Assembly: GCF_001637225.1 (NCBI RefSeq) | Contig: NZ_LVJI01000020.1 | Coordinates: 29,200 to 93,199 of the forward strand | DNA: 64,000 bases | Direction: 5' to 3' | From: Paenibacillus antarcticus | Lineage (GTDB): Bacteria; Bacillota; Bacilli; Paenibacillales; Paenibacillaceae | In this document: positions 16,139-23,921 of the stretch, piece after piece | Layout of the letters: every line of letters begins with the position of its first letter | Numbering within the stretch: the stretch's first letter is position 1 | Program-made: the position numbers and the translations under genes | The notes under the pieces: generated by a model | Databases searched by the model: none | The model's input: only the letters and a program-made list of their open reading frames with translations | Told to the model about the DNA's origin: nothing

Positions 16139-17815
16139 ATGTCATTACTTCAAATAAGTATCTCGGCTTCTGTCTTTATTCTTGCAGTTATCTTCTTACG
16201 TTCCTTGCTTATTCACAAGCTGCCCAAAATAACCTTTATGTTTCTTTGGGGTGTTGCATTAATTCAATTGCTTGTACCTGTTTCAATTCAATCGCAATTT
16301 AGCATTTTTACGGCAGCGGAACATTTAAGAGGAATGTTTCCAGTGCCAAAATTGATTCCCACGCCAGAAAGTTCAACATTTGTTAATGGAACTACGGTAA
16401 TCATGCCACCAATTACAGAACATTTGACCGCGCGGATTGTGCCATTAAAGACGGCTTTACAAATATCGCCTATTGTATGGGTGTGGTTAGTTGGTTTTAC
16501 GTTATGTGCTTTATTTTTTATCATTCCGCATTTAAGGTATCGCAAAATCTACAAAATGGCTGTGCCTATTAGAAACGATTTTATAAGAAAATGGCAGCAT
16601 TCAAATTTGTTATGGCGAGATGTTCAAATCAGGCAACTAGATAATATTTCAACTCCGCTTACCTACGGCATTTTTCAGCCTGTTGTACTCTTGCCCAAAA
16701 ATTTAGATTATGACGATGAGAAACAACTTGCGCTTATCCTGACCCACGAATTTACGCACATCAAGCGATTCGACACACTAAAAAAATGGATTCTTGCCAC
16801 TAGCGTATGCGTCCATTGGTTCAACCCTTTTGTATGGGTCATGTATATTCTTGCCAACCGTGATATCGAGCTATTCTGTGATGAAACAGTCATACGAAAA
16901 TTTGGGGAAAACACGAAACCTACTTATGCTAGGGCACTTGTCCGTTTGGAAGAGAAGAAAATCGGCTTGTCGCCGATGATTAGTAGTTTTTCCAAAAACT
17001 CAACCGAAGAAAGGATTATATCGATCATGAAAACCAAGAAAATCACTATCACCACGATGTTGCTCGCTATTGGGCTTGTAGCCAGTGTCGTTATCATCTT
17101 TGCGACTTCTGCATCGGACAAAACGGAAGTTGCTAAGGGTGTCAACAATCCAATAGCCGAACCTAATGCCGAAAGAGTACCCGCATTATATCAAGGTGCC
17201 ATCACTACAGATATTGTGCCCGCATTATCTCAAGGTGCCACCATTACAGATTTAATGCCGCACGACTTAACATTCAACAAGAAATATGATGTACCGAAGT
17301 TGATAGACAGTCTTATGGCTTCAAAGTATCGTGCAGTTTATATGGACAATGAAATATATCTACGTGTCATGATGGATAACACAATACAGATAAGCAAAGA
17401 TAATGGCGCGGTTTGGAAAAAATATGGTACAGATCAAATCGATGCAAAAGATTTTGCAAAATGGCTGCTGATAAATGATCGGAATCCGGGCTATTCAATG
17501 GAAGAAGTTCAGAATCGCTTGGCAAACGGGGCAGAAGTAAAACATTTAGTGTTTGAAAATGCGAAGGAGATGTATTTCATAATCGACAGGAACGGCGTAC
17601 AGATTGAACTTATACAGCCTGAAGAAATATCTTCTGTTCTGATCGACGGTCAAAGAATGATGATTACTTCCGCTTTATCAGCCCAGATGCTGAAATCATT
17701 TTATGACTTGTTAGTGTCGAACAATATACTTTCGGAAACTCATGCAAAACAAGATTATTCGGAAAGAATTAAGTATCTTGAAGAAAATCTCCCTAACTTT
17801 ATCGTGACGAAATAA
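16139..17815 (+). CDS. BlaR1-like M56 membrane metallopeptidase with unrecognised sensor domain
   Basis: The product has 558 residues. Membrane helices lie near 5-22, 33-50, 112-132 and 303-323. The zinc motif HEFTH is at 203-207, with FCDE downstream as the likely third ligand region. This matches the M56 module that cleaves BlaI after signal binding. The extracellular part (about 330-558) is not the penicillin-binding domain of BlaR1; it starts with two copies of a 13-residue repeat (VPALYQGAITTDI / VPALSQGATITDL) and continues with a soluble domain I do not recognise. It is in an operon with the repressor, 9 bp apart. The ligand is unknown. Confidence 0.87.
   Translation: MSLLQISISASVFILAVIFLRSLLIHKLPKITFMFLWGVALIQLLVPVSIQSQFSIFTAAEHLRGMFPVPKLIPTPESSTFVNGTTVIMPPITEHLTARIVPLKTALQISPIVWVWLVGFTLCALFFIIPHLRYRKIYKMAVPIRNDFIRKWQHSNLLWRDVQIRQLDNISTPLTYGIFQPVVLLPKNLDYDDEKQLALILTHEFTHIKRFDTLKKWILATSVCVHWFNPFVWVMYILANRDIELFCDETVIRKFGENTKPTYARALVRLEEKKIGLSPMISSFSKNSTEERIISIMKTKKITITTMLLAIGLVASVVIIFATSASDKTEVAKGVNNPIAEPNAERVPALYQGAITTDIVPALSQGATITDLMPHDLTFNKKYDVPKLIDSLMASKYRAVYMDNEIYLRVMMDNTIQISKDNGAVWKKYGTDQIDAKDFAKWLLINDRNPGYSMEEVQNRLANGAEVKHLVFENAKEMYFIIDRNGVQIELIQPEEISSVLIDGQRMMITSALSAQMLKSFYDLLVSNNILSETHAKQDYSERIKYLEENLPNFIVTK
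17177..17254 (+). repeat. 39-bp imperfect tandem duplication in the M56 sensor linker
   Basis: Units 17177-17215 and 17216-17254 begin GTACCCGCATTATATCAAGG and GTGCCCGCATTATCTCAAGG. They are in frame and add 13 residues to the linker after the last membrane helix. Confidence 0.8.
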
Positions 17816-18212
17816 AGGTGGGTTGCCGTCCTACCAATCGGCGTCGGTCTAAATGATCGGCGTCTATTCATTTTTGAAACTTGAAATTCAAACGTAATCT
17901 CGAAGGGGTACACCGGGGGAATAGGTGTATGTCGGCGCCACAAAAGGCGTACTTAATTTACGCGCAATTTTTCGAACTGTCATGTTCCATATTGTTACAT
18001 GCCTAGCTATACTTAACTTATCGTTTTTTCGATCGGAAGCGAAAGGACGACGTTCCCCGCCGAACCGTCTTCTTCTTTCGTTGTCAGTAGCCCACATTCG
18101 CCGCATATGACGGTGTACGTCACCGGGAATACTATTACCGAATAAAGAAAAAACGCCCGATAGGGGCGTCTATAAAGACAAGGGTAAATGCCATTCCAGT
18201 TCTATGTTAATG
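17816..18212. other. Non-coding right end of the element
   Basis: It holds a GC-rich segment (about 17820-17960), a hairpin ACGCCC-GATA-GGGCGT region at about 18151-18169 flanked on its left by AAAAAA, which would act as a terminator for leftward transcription, and the inverted 17-bp copy at 18181-18197. No gene is seen. Confidence 0.5.
18181..18197 (-). repeat. Inverted copy of part of the recombinase-coupled small gene
   Basis: AGGGTAAATGCCATTCC is the exact reverse complement of 11541-11557. It lies 38 bp before the attachment core at 18235. It may be a shared protein-binding site near the right attachment site, or a leftover of rearrangement. Confidence 0.5.
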
Positions 18213-18296
18213 TCTGTACTCCCTGTCTACTCGTCACATGTGGAATCGGTGGCGTTGTTGATCTATAGAGATAGAACGTATACGATTGTAGAGTAA
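18213..18296 (+). pseudogene. Displaced rlmD 3' end at the right element boundary
   Basis: This frame ends in SSHVESVALLIYRDR and a TAA at 18294-18296; the pattern (T/S)HVE-x-V-x-L is the C-terminus of RlmD-type methyltransferases. There is no upstream methyltransferase sequence. The core CACATGTGG (18235-18243) matches the rlmD site, and similarity to current rlmD stops right after CACATGTGGA, as expected at a recombination junction. A strong terminator follows 14 bp later, which is where the original rlmD terminator would lie. Confidence 0.65.
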
Positions 18297-18310
18297 AATA
18301 ACAGAAAAAT

Positions 18311-18347
18311 GACGTTGGAATAAATGTTATCCCAACGTCTCTTTTTC
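18311..18347. terminator. Terminator after the displaced rlmD 3' end
   Basis: GACGTTGG (18311-18318) pairs with CCAACGTC (18332-18339), followed by TCTTTTTC. The opposite strand has ATTTTTC after the stem, so it may also stop leftward transcripts. Confidence 0.8.
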
Positions 18348-18966
18348 ATTTATTTTTTTGTCTAATGAAAATGGATATTCTACTGTATTATGGATGGGTA
18401 TTAACAAAAAGCATTGAATTACTGAATTTGATCCATTATGGTGAGCCACAATGGATAGTAAAAGGTCATCTTTGTATATAGACAAAATAAGTAATATTGT
18501 AATCCGAAAGAACGGTCATAGTAAAGCCCCAAGGGAAATACAAACGGAATGGGCGGACGTTGAACGAGGTAGAGCTGCATAGGACATCTGAGAAAATAAT
18601 GATTTTTATACATATGTCTTACTAGGCGTTAAGCTAACGGGCAGGATTGTTTCAATGCGTTGTATAATTGAGATCATATAATAAATCGAGAAATGTTCAC
18701 TTATAAAGAAGGGTATGAAATAATTTCAAATAACGTACTTGAGAGGGCATTTCGCCTTGAGGAAAATAACAAATGGTGAATTTGGTTGAGGAGTTTAGCA
18801 ATGAATTAAGACATGGTAGCTATCTTGTGGTTATGCCTTTATCTAGGGTTTTCATTCCAATTCATCGCTACCTCGATAACATATAACAGTAAAACTCGCC
18901 GTCAACTACATCTTCGATTCCTTCAGATGCAGTTGACAGTGAGTATCATTACTTCAATTGTTGTAT
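18348..18966. other. Gene-poor stretch with degraded coding traces
   Basis: Between the terminator and the aldo/keto reductase there are only short traces. One frame reads GEPQWIVKGHLCI then stops (about 18432-18473); another reads KAPREIQTEWADVERGRAA (about 18520-18580). A direct repeat copy lies at 18627. A 67-codon frame from 18813 (MVAILWLCLYLGFSFQF) encodes two hydrophobic stretches but runs into the end of the reductase gene and lacks a good ribosome site; it may be the truncated start of a membrane-protein gene. Confidence 0.35.
18627..18657 (+). repeat. CGTTAAGCTAACGGG-type direct repeat, copy 3
   Basis: It reads CGTTAAGCTAACGGG then CAGGATTGTTTCAATG. It is closest to copy 1 at 13578 (same order of blocks, small indel). 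It follows degraded coding traces, as if marking the end of another decayed insert. Confidence 0.55.
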
Positions 18967-19899
18967 TTAATCCGCTGTTAGATCAAGCCAGTCCATTTCT
19001 GCCTTCGTCAATTTAATTATTGCTCCTTCGTTGCAAGATGATAGCTCCGCTTCACTGCGTGCTCCAATCAATGCACAAGTTGGAAATGGCTGATTTATCA
19101 CATAGGCAAGAGCGATTTGTATAGCAGTCAGACCCTTTTCTGTCCCAAGTTGCTTGGCTCTTCTTAGACGCTCCCAATTAGCATCACTATAAAACACACG
19201 GACCAAATCGGCGTTTTCTCGATTTTCTGGTGTGAACAGACCTGTAAAAAAGCCTCTAGCTTGTGAAGACCATGAAAGTAAAGGCATTTGAACTTCTTCA
19301 TGCCATTTACAGGTTTCTTCATCTGAGGAAACACAATCTTTCCAGAACGGCTCATTTACTTTGGCAAGACTCAAATTAGGACTGTTGAAGGTAAAGCCTG
19401 TTAAGCCCTCACGTTGTGCATAGTCATTGGCTTCTTGTATGCGCTGCCAAGTCCAATTTGAAGTACCAATAGCCTGCACTGTGCCAGCCTCTATATATTC
19501 ATTTAATGCATCAATAATATGTTCTACAGGTGTATTTGGATCATCACGGTGCAAGGCATAGAGATCAATATAGTTTGTTCGTAATCTCTCTAAGCTAAGC
19601 GAAAGATCATATGCAATATCCTTTTTAGATAATCGAGGGCCATTTTGATCATGATGCGCACCTTTTGTCAAAATTACTAATTGCTCCCGATTCCCTCTAT
19701 CCTCTAAGTATCTACCAATCACTTCTTCACTTTGACCACCGCAATATATATTTGCAGTATCCAAAGAATTTCCACCGATTGTAATAAAAGCATCCATATT
19801 TTTTTGGACAAGCTCATAGCTGTCATGGGAAAAATAATCAGTACCCTTCATCAATCTTGAAACTGGCTTGCGGCATCCTGCAATTTGTATATATTCCAT
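18967..19899 (-). CDS. Aldo/keto reductase
   Basis: The product has 310 residues with the (beta/alpha)8 aldo/keto reductase pattern: LDTANIYCGGQSEEVIG near 46-63 supplies the catalytic Asp and Tyr, LTKGAH the Lys, and LYALHRDDP the His near 117. The end region ALIGARSEAEL binds NADP(H). It probably reduces a sugar-derived aldehyde or ketone. Its start lies 10 bp after the stop of the upstream Gfo/Idh/MocA gene, so the two are one leftward operon, divergent from an AraC regulator. The product contains two adjacent-type cysteines (CKW and CVSS) of no clear role. Confidence 0.92.
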   Translation of the reverse strand: MEYIQIAGCRKPVSRLMKGTDYFSHDSYELVQKNMDAFITIGGNSLDTANIYCGGQSEEVIGRYLEDRGNREQLVILTKGAHHDQNGPRLSKKDIAYDLSLSLERLRTNYIDLYALHRDDPNTPVEHIIDALNEYIEAGTVQAIGTSNWTWQRIQEANDYAQREGLTGFTFNSPNLSLAKVNEPFWKDCVSSDEETCKWHEEVQMPLLSWSSQARGFFTGLFTPENRENADLVRVFYSDANWERLRRAKQLGTEKGLTAIQIALAYVINQPFPTCALIGARSEAELSSCNEGAIIKLTKAEMDWLDLTAD

Positions 19900-19909
19900 G
19901 TATACACCT

Positions 19910-20926
19910 CTATTCGCTCAGTTTTACTTTCGTTTTTTCTCTTGCCGATGCTATACACGCATCAATGATCTTCATATTGTGTACCGCATCTGTTGCATTA
20001 AAAGGTAGTGGCTTCCCATGAAGAACTGCCTGAGCAAAGGCATCTGCTTGCAATGAATATGCATTTAGAAACGGTACAGATACTTTATTTTTTTCATCGG
20101 ATTTAATGATATAGAAATGACCACTTTCTTCGGTTGGCGTTACGAAGGCGGAAGGAACCTCGATGATTCCCTCAGAACCTAGCACCTCAAGCGGGTTACG
20201 AAAAGCAGACCACATTGAGCAGTCGAATTGAAGCGAAACATCACCCTCAAATTCAATTAAGCCCGCAGCCATCATATCTACATCACCATGAACACTGGAA
20301 AATTGTGCTTGGACTGTAACTGCTGCTGGTTCTTTTCCTAGTAGCAATCTCGCAGCAGTGATTGGATAGCAGCCAACATCGTAAATAGCTCCACCCCCCC
20401 ATTCCTTTTGATAACGTACGTTATTCAAATCATTGGCATTATTGAAAGTAAATGCACTGCGAATTCCTCTTACTTCACCGATTTCTCCACGATCAATAAT
20501 TTCCTTGATTTGGGTGTATCTTGGATGATAACGATACATAAAAGCTTCTGCTAATATAACTCCTGCTTCATTGGCAGACCGTACCATTCGCTCTGCTTCT
20601 TCTGCATTTAATGCTAACGGCTTTTCGCATAAGACATGCTTTCCTGCTTGGATTGCCTTGATCGTCCATTCATAGTGTAAATGATTCGGCAGTGGTATAT
20701 AAACAGCATCGATGTCTGGGTCCTGTAGTAATTGTTCATATGAACCGTATGTTTTTGGAATTTGAAATTTAACTGCAGTTTTTTGTGCTTTCTCTAAATT
20801 TCTGCTTGCAATACCTACTACTTCATTTAAATCTGATTGAAGAATACCTGGAATAACTGAATTAACTGCAATTCGAGCACTCCCTAAAACTCCCCATTTG
20901 AGCTTGCGATCAGACAATTGATTCAC
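19910..20926 (-). CDS. Gfo/Idh/MocA family oxidoreductase
   Basis: The product has 338 residues. The N-terminal Rossmann fold has GVLGSARIA near residue 12, and the family signature GKHVLCEKPLALN near 90-102 carries the catalytic Lys. GGGAIYDVGCYPI near 175 is typical of the sugar dehydrogenase branch (glucose-fructose oxidoreductase and 1,5-anhydro-D-fructose reductase type). It uses NAD(P) on a sugar or inositol-like substrate. It is the first gene of the leftward operon with the aldo/keto reductase, divergent from the AraC gene, which suggests catabolism of one sugar under that regulator. Confidence 0.93.
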   Translation of the reverse strand: MNQLSDRKLKWGVLGSARIAVNSVIPGILQSDLNEVVGIASRNLEKAQKTAVKFQIPKTYGSYEQLLQDPDIDAVYIPLPNHLHYEWTIKAIQAGKHVLCEKPLALNAEEAERMVRSANEAGVILAEAFMYRYHPRYTQIKEIIDRGEIGEVRGIRSAFTFNNANDLNNVRYQKEWGGGAIYDVGCYPITAARLLLGKEPAAVTVQAQFSSVHGDVDMMAAGLIEFEGDVSLQFDCSMWSAFRNPLEVLGSEGIIEVPSAFVTPTEESGHFYIIKSDEKNKVSVPFLNAYSLQADAFAQAVLHGKPLPFNATDAVHNMKIIDACIASAREKTKVKLSE

Positions 20927-20986
20927 CCCTTAATTAGTAGTATATTGTGATTATACTTTTACTGTATTGAAATTAAAATGATAGTA

Positions 20987-21009
20987 TTTTGTTTATAAAT
21001 GAAACAAAA
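20987..21009. promoter_or_regulatory. Palindrome between the divergent oxidoreductase operon and AraC gene
   Basis: TTTTGTTT (20987-20994), a short AT spacer, then GAAACAAAA (21001-21009). It lies between the two divergent starts and could be the operator of the AraC-type protein. Confidence 0.45.
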
Positions 21010-21030
21010 TTGTCATCGAGGTGAATCTAT

Positions 21031-21864
21031 GTGAGGCGTCAAATCCATATGGTTACACTATCTGGAAATGTTTATTTCATCTATCCTGAGTCCGTTGGTC
21101 ATTACATTTCAGACCCTGATCACAATGTACAGCGCAAGCCCAATCAAATGATTAGTTATAATATTCATTTTGTCGAATCGGGCTATGGCTTTGTTAAGTT
21201 AAATGGTGTTGAGCATATTCTCGGTCCGGGAGACGCTGTTTTTTACTATCCTCAACAAGAGCAAAATTATTATTCTAGTAAGGAAGAGCCTTGGAATATC
21301 CGTTGGATTCACTTTTATGGAGATAAGCTGAAAGAATATTTACTAAGCAATAACATTAAACCAGGTCAACTGTGGACATTTAGGCAAACCGAACTTTGGA
21401 TCAAACTACACGACGAATTGATGCTAGAGGCAGAGACCAATCGAATGCTTAATCCGACACAATTATCTGCTAGGACGTACGCATTAGTTGTTAATTTTAT
21501 TGAGCAAGCCATTCCTTTAACAGAGCGGAAGCAAGGGGGGACGAATAAAAAGATATTGGATTTGCTTCCTGATATGCAATCTTCTGCTACGGAACCTTTT
21601 CTGCTCGAATATTGGTCAAGTAAAGCGGATGTCAGTCCTCACTATTTCTGCAAGTTATTCAAACAGACCATGTCGATTACACCAATGGAGTTTATTACAA
21701 GATGTAGACTGCAAATCGCCAAGCAATGGCTACTCGAGCGACGTGATTGCTCAATCGGTCAAATTGCCAATGAAGCGGGCTACCCAAGTGTCAGCTATTT
21801 CAATAAAAGGTTTATGGAATATGAGAAAATAACCCCTACAACCTATAGAGAACTTTACGAGTAA
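21031..21864 (+). CDS. AraC family transcriptional regulator
   Basis: The product has 277 residues and starts at GTG 21031 with GAGGTG 9 bp upstream. An N-terminal cupin-like sensor (about 20-150, GYGFVKLNGVEHILGPGDAVFYYPQ) is joined to a C-terminal double helix-turn-helix (about 180-275) with FCKLFKQTMSITPMEFITRCRL and AGYPSVSYFNKRFMEY. This is the MelR/RhaS-like layout of sugar-responsive activators. It is divergent from the oxidoreductase pair, which is its likely target, with a palindrome between them. Confidence 0.92.
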   Translation: MRRQIHMVTLSGNVYFIYPESVGHYISDPDHNVQRKPNQMISYNIHFVESGYGFVKLNGVEHILGPGDAVFYYPQQEQNYYSSKEEPWNIRWIHFYGDKLKEYLLSNNIKPGQLWTFRQTELWIKLHDELMLEAETNRMLNPTQLSARTYALVVNFIEQAIPLTERKQGGTNKKILDLLPDMQSSATEPFLLEYWSSKADVSPHYFCKLFKQTMSITPMEFITRCRLQIAKQWLLERRDCSIGQIANEAGYPSVSYFNKRFMEYEKITPTTYRELYE

Positions 21865-21914
21865 GCACGGATATTGTAGTTGTTGTAACAATGCGGAATA
21901 TGAGGAGAATTAGG

Positions 21915-22481
21915 ATGACAAATGAAAATAAAACGTTGTTAGCAGAACAACAAGAAGAATTACTCAAAACAGTGCAAGCCCGTTTTGAGAAAAATATGAA
22001 TCGCCATGAAGGAATGGAATGGGCTCACGTACAAGTAAAACTAGAAGCGAATGCCAGAAAATTGTGGTCGCTTCATGCAATGGAACAAACCGGTGGTGAG
22101 CCAGATGTTGTCGGTCATGACACTGAGAAGGACGAATACATTATTTATGATTGTTCAGCGGAAAGTCCTAAGGGGCGTAGAAGTATTTGTTACGACCGAG
22201 AAGCACTGGAATCTAGGAAGGAACACAAACCCAAAAACAACGCTATAGATATGGCTAATGAAATGGGAATTATGATTTTAACAGAAGAACAATATCGAGA
22301 GCTACAGAACCTTGGCCGTTTCGATACTAAAACATCGAGCTGGGTGCAAACGCCTGAACACATTAGAAGGCTTGGCGGGGCTATATTCTGTGATCGTCGA
22401 TACGATACGGTATTTATGTACCACAATGGAGCAGAATCTTATTATGCTGCCAGAAGTTTCCGTGGATGGTTAAGGTTTTGA
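21915..22481 (+). CDS. DUF4256 family protein
   Basis: The product has 188 residues from ATG 21915 (MTNENKTLLAEQQEEL), chosen for GAGGAG at 7 bp; an ATG eight codons upstream has no such site. It is soluble, with the typical conserved segments GGEPDVVG, YDCSAESPKGRRSICYDREAL and GWLRF at the end. DUF4256 is a widespread small family of unknown function. It sits 51 bp after the AraC gene and may share its transcript. Confidence 0.88.
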   Translation: MTNENKTLLAEQQEELLKTVQARFEKNMNRHEGMEWAHVQVKLEANARKLWSLHAMEQTGGEPDVVGHDTEKDEYIIYDCSAESPKGRRSICYDREALESRKEHKPKNNAIDMANEMGIMILTEEQYRELQNLGRFDTKTSSWVQTPEHIRRLGGAIFCDRRYDTVFMYHNGAESYYAARSFRGWLRF

Positions 22482-22623
22482 GGAAATAGATGTAGATACG
22501 ATGAATCCAGCATTCGCTCTTGGGCGAAAACCGATGTTGCTGTTATTCCTCTAAGACGCAACTCTAGAAGTTAATGACAGTTTGGTTTAGGATAAGTAGT
22601 AAATTTATTGGAGGATTGAATAT

Positions 22624-23247
22624 ATGACAATATATGAAAAAATGCATTCTGGTGAGATTTACAACTGTACGGATGAGGAGCTTATGATGGAACAGGGCGA
22701 GTGCCTTGAGAAACTATATGATTTCAACGCAACTCGTCCATCTGAGGTTGAAAAGCGTAATCAACTATTGAAAGAAATGTTTGCGCAAATCGGTGATAAT
22801 TGTTATATTGAGCCACCATTCCATGCGAACTGGGGCGGCAAACATGTGCATTTTGGAAATGATATTTATGCCAACTTTAATCTGACTATGGTTGATGACA
22901 CCCACATATATGTGGGTGACCATACGATGTTCGGCCCAAATGTAACGGTTGCGACCGCAGGTCATCCAATTGTTCCCGAGCTTCGCGTAAATGTAACACA
23001 ATTCAATATACCGGTTCATATCGGTAGAAACGTTTGGATTGGTGCAGGCGTTATTATTCTTCCAGGCGTTATTATTCTTCCAGGCGTTACAATTGGTGAT
23101 AATACCGTTATCGGCGCAGGTAGTGTTGTAACTAAAGATATTCCTGCCAATGTGGTTGCTATTGGTAATCCCTGCCATGTACTACGTGAAATCAACGACC
23201 ATGATAAGGAATACTATTATAAAGACAGAAAAATTGGTTTTAAGTAA
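22624..23247 (+). CDS. Maltose/galactoside-type sugar O-acetyltransferase with extra hexapeptide
   Basis: The product has 207 residues. It has the Maa/LacA start (MTIYEKMHSGEIYNCTDEEL) and a left-handed beta-helix of hexapeptide repeats from about residue 60 with the catalytic His in GHPI near 119. It transfers acetyl from acetyl-CoA to a sugar hydroxyl. An 18-bp perfect tandem duplication (23047-23082) inserts one extra hexapeptide, giving VIILPGVIILPGVTIG where relatives have one copy. This should add a sixth of a turn-equivalent strand to the helix and may be tolerated or harmful. GGAGG lies before the ATG. An attachment-like sequence starts 9 bp after the stop. Confidence 0.92.
   Translation: MTIYEKMHSGEIYNCTDEELMMEQGECLEKLYDFNATRPSEVEKRNQLLKEMFAQIGDNCYIEPPFHANWGGKHVHFGNDIYANFNLTMVDDTHIYVGDHTMFGPNVTVATAGHPIVPELRVNVTQFNIPVHIGRNVWIGAGVIILPGVIILPGVTIGDNTVIGAGSVVTKDIPANVVAIGNPCHVLREINDHDKEYYYKDRKIGFK
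23047..23082 (+). repeat. 18-bp perfect tandem duplication in the acetyltransferase gene
   Basis: GGCGTTATTATTCTTCCA occurs twice in a row (23047-23064, 23065-23082), in frame, followed by GGCGTTACA of the normal next repeat. Confidence 0.9.
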
Positions 23248-23256
23248 AAGTGCAGG

Positions 23257-23295
23257 CACTCCACACATGTGGTTTCGTCTGTCGCCAAGAGTTAA
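23257..23295 (+). repeat. Third rlmD-end-like attachment sequence
   Basis: CACTCCACACATGTGG (23257-23272) matches CATTCCACACATGTGG at 44510 in 15 of 16 bases. Read in the RlmD frame it gives HSTHVVSSVAKS and a TAA at 23293-23295. It shares the core CACATGTGG with 9920, 18235 and 44517 in the same orientation. There is no methyltransferase sequence before it. It may mark a boundary between stacked insertions; the evidence is weaker than at 18235 or 44517 because the right arm is not clearly rlmD-like. Confidence 0.45.
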
Positions 23296-23326
23296 AGAGA
23301 AAGATCAACAGGAGATGACATAAGTA

Positions 23327-23757
23327 ATGTACAAAACGATTATTACAATAGTTGGTGCTACAATAATAATGACAGCATGTAGTAGTAATGGAACGGATAT
23401 CAATAATAACGCCATTACAGAAAAAACCAGAATTCCGTGGGTACAGAAGTCGTACAAGAAAATTCAAAACAAAATGACCAGCCTGAAAAAGATGCTCAAA
23501 ACCAATCTAAAGAAAGTATCAATCAGGAGGAATGGTCTTCATTACCTGAATATGACACCATTATTCAGCAAATCGATAAGGAAGATTATAATTTCAAAAC
23601 GGTAACAGATAACGAAGGTAAACGTATTCTTCTTCTTATTGACCAAGGGGGAGTAGAACAATACAAGACCATATATATCAAAAACACGAGTCGCCTTAAA
23701 ATAATCAAAATAGATGGTGAAGGACAGATTTTCAACGAAGTCTTGACCAGCAAATAG
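23327..23757 (+). pseudogene. Small lipoprotein gene with a frameshift in an A-run
   Basis: Translation starts at ATG 23327 with a lipoprotein signal (TIIMTAC, lipobox near residue 18) and SSNGTDINNN. After GAAAAAACC (A-run 23421-23426) the sensible reading moves to another frame: NSVGTEVVQENSKQNDQPEK through EEWSSLPEYDTIIQQIDKED to a TAG at 23755-23757. One extra A would join them into a protein of about 143 residues. This is either a real pseudogene, a slippery or phase-variable tract, or a sequencing error. The protein is an unrecognised Gln/Lys/Glu-rich lipoprotein. A terminator follows directly. Confidence 0.7.
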
Positions 23758-23759
23758 AT

Positions 23760-23780
23760 ACCTCCTTCGGGAGGTTTTTT
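23760..23780 (+). terminator. Terminator after the small lipoprotein gene
   Basis: ACCTCC-TTCG-GGAGGT followed by TTTTT. Confidence 0.88.
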
Positions 23781-23921
23781 CATGCGAACATGTCTTGCTG
23801 CCTGACGGATGTTGTATTTCGCACAATATTTTTCATATTCTTTGTTTCAGATTACTAAAGATAGGGTAATGATGAGCTGAGCTATTTTAATATCAAGCTT
23901 TTCTATCATAGATTCTTCGTG

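Larger units (their letters stand above)
9919..18243. mobile_element. 8.3 kb integrative element in rlmD with large serine recombinase
   Basis: The proposed limits are the rlmD site (core 9920-9928) and the copy of the core at 18235-18243, where a displaced rlmD-like 3' end resumes. Contents are a large serine recombinase, a coupled small protein, a helicase-like P-loop protein, a secreted protein between direct repeats, a small resolvase, and BlaI plus an M56 peptidase. No relaxase, coupling protein, replication initiator, capsid or portal genes were seen, so it resembles a small cargo-bearing integrative element. Limits are inferred from repeats, not from a known empty site. Confidence 0.6.

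Noticed and set aside
18370..18390. BlaI-like half-site TATTCTACTGTA
   Set aside because: Lacks the second half GTAGAAT, and no gene starts nearby.
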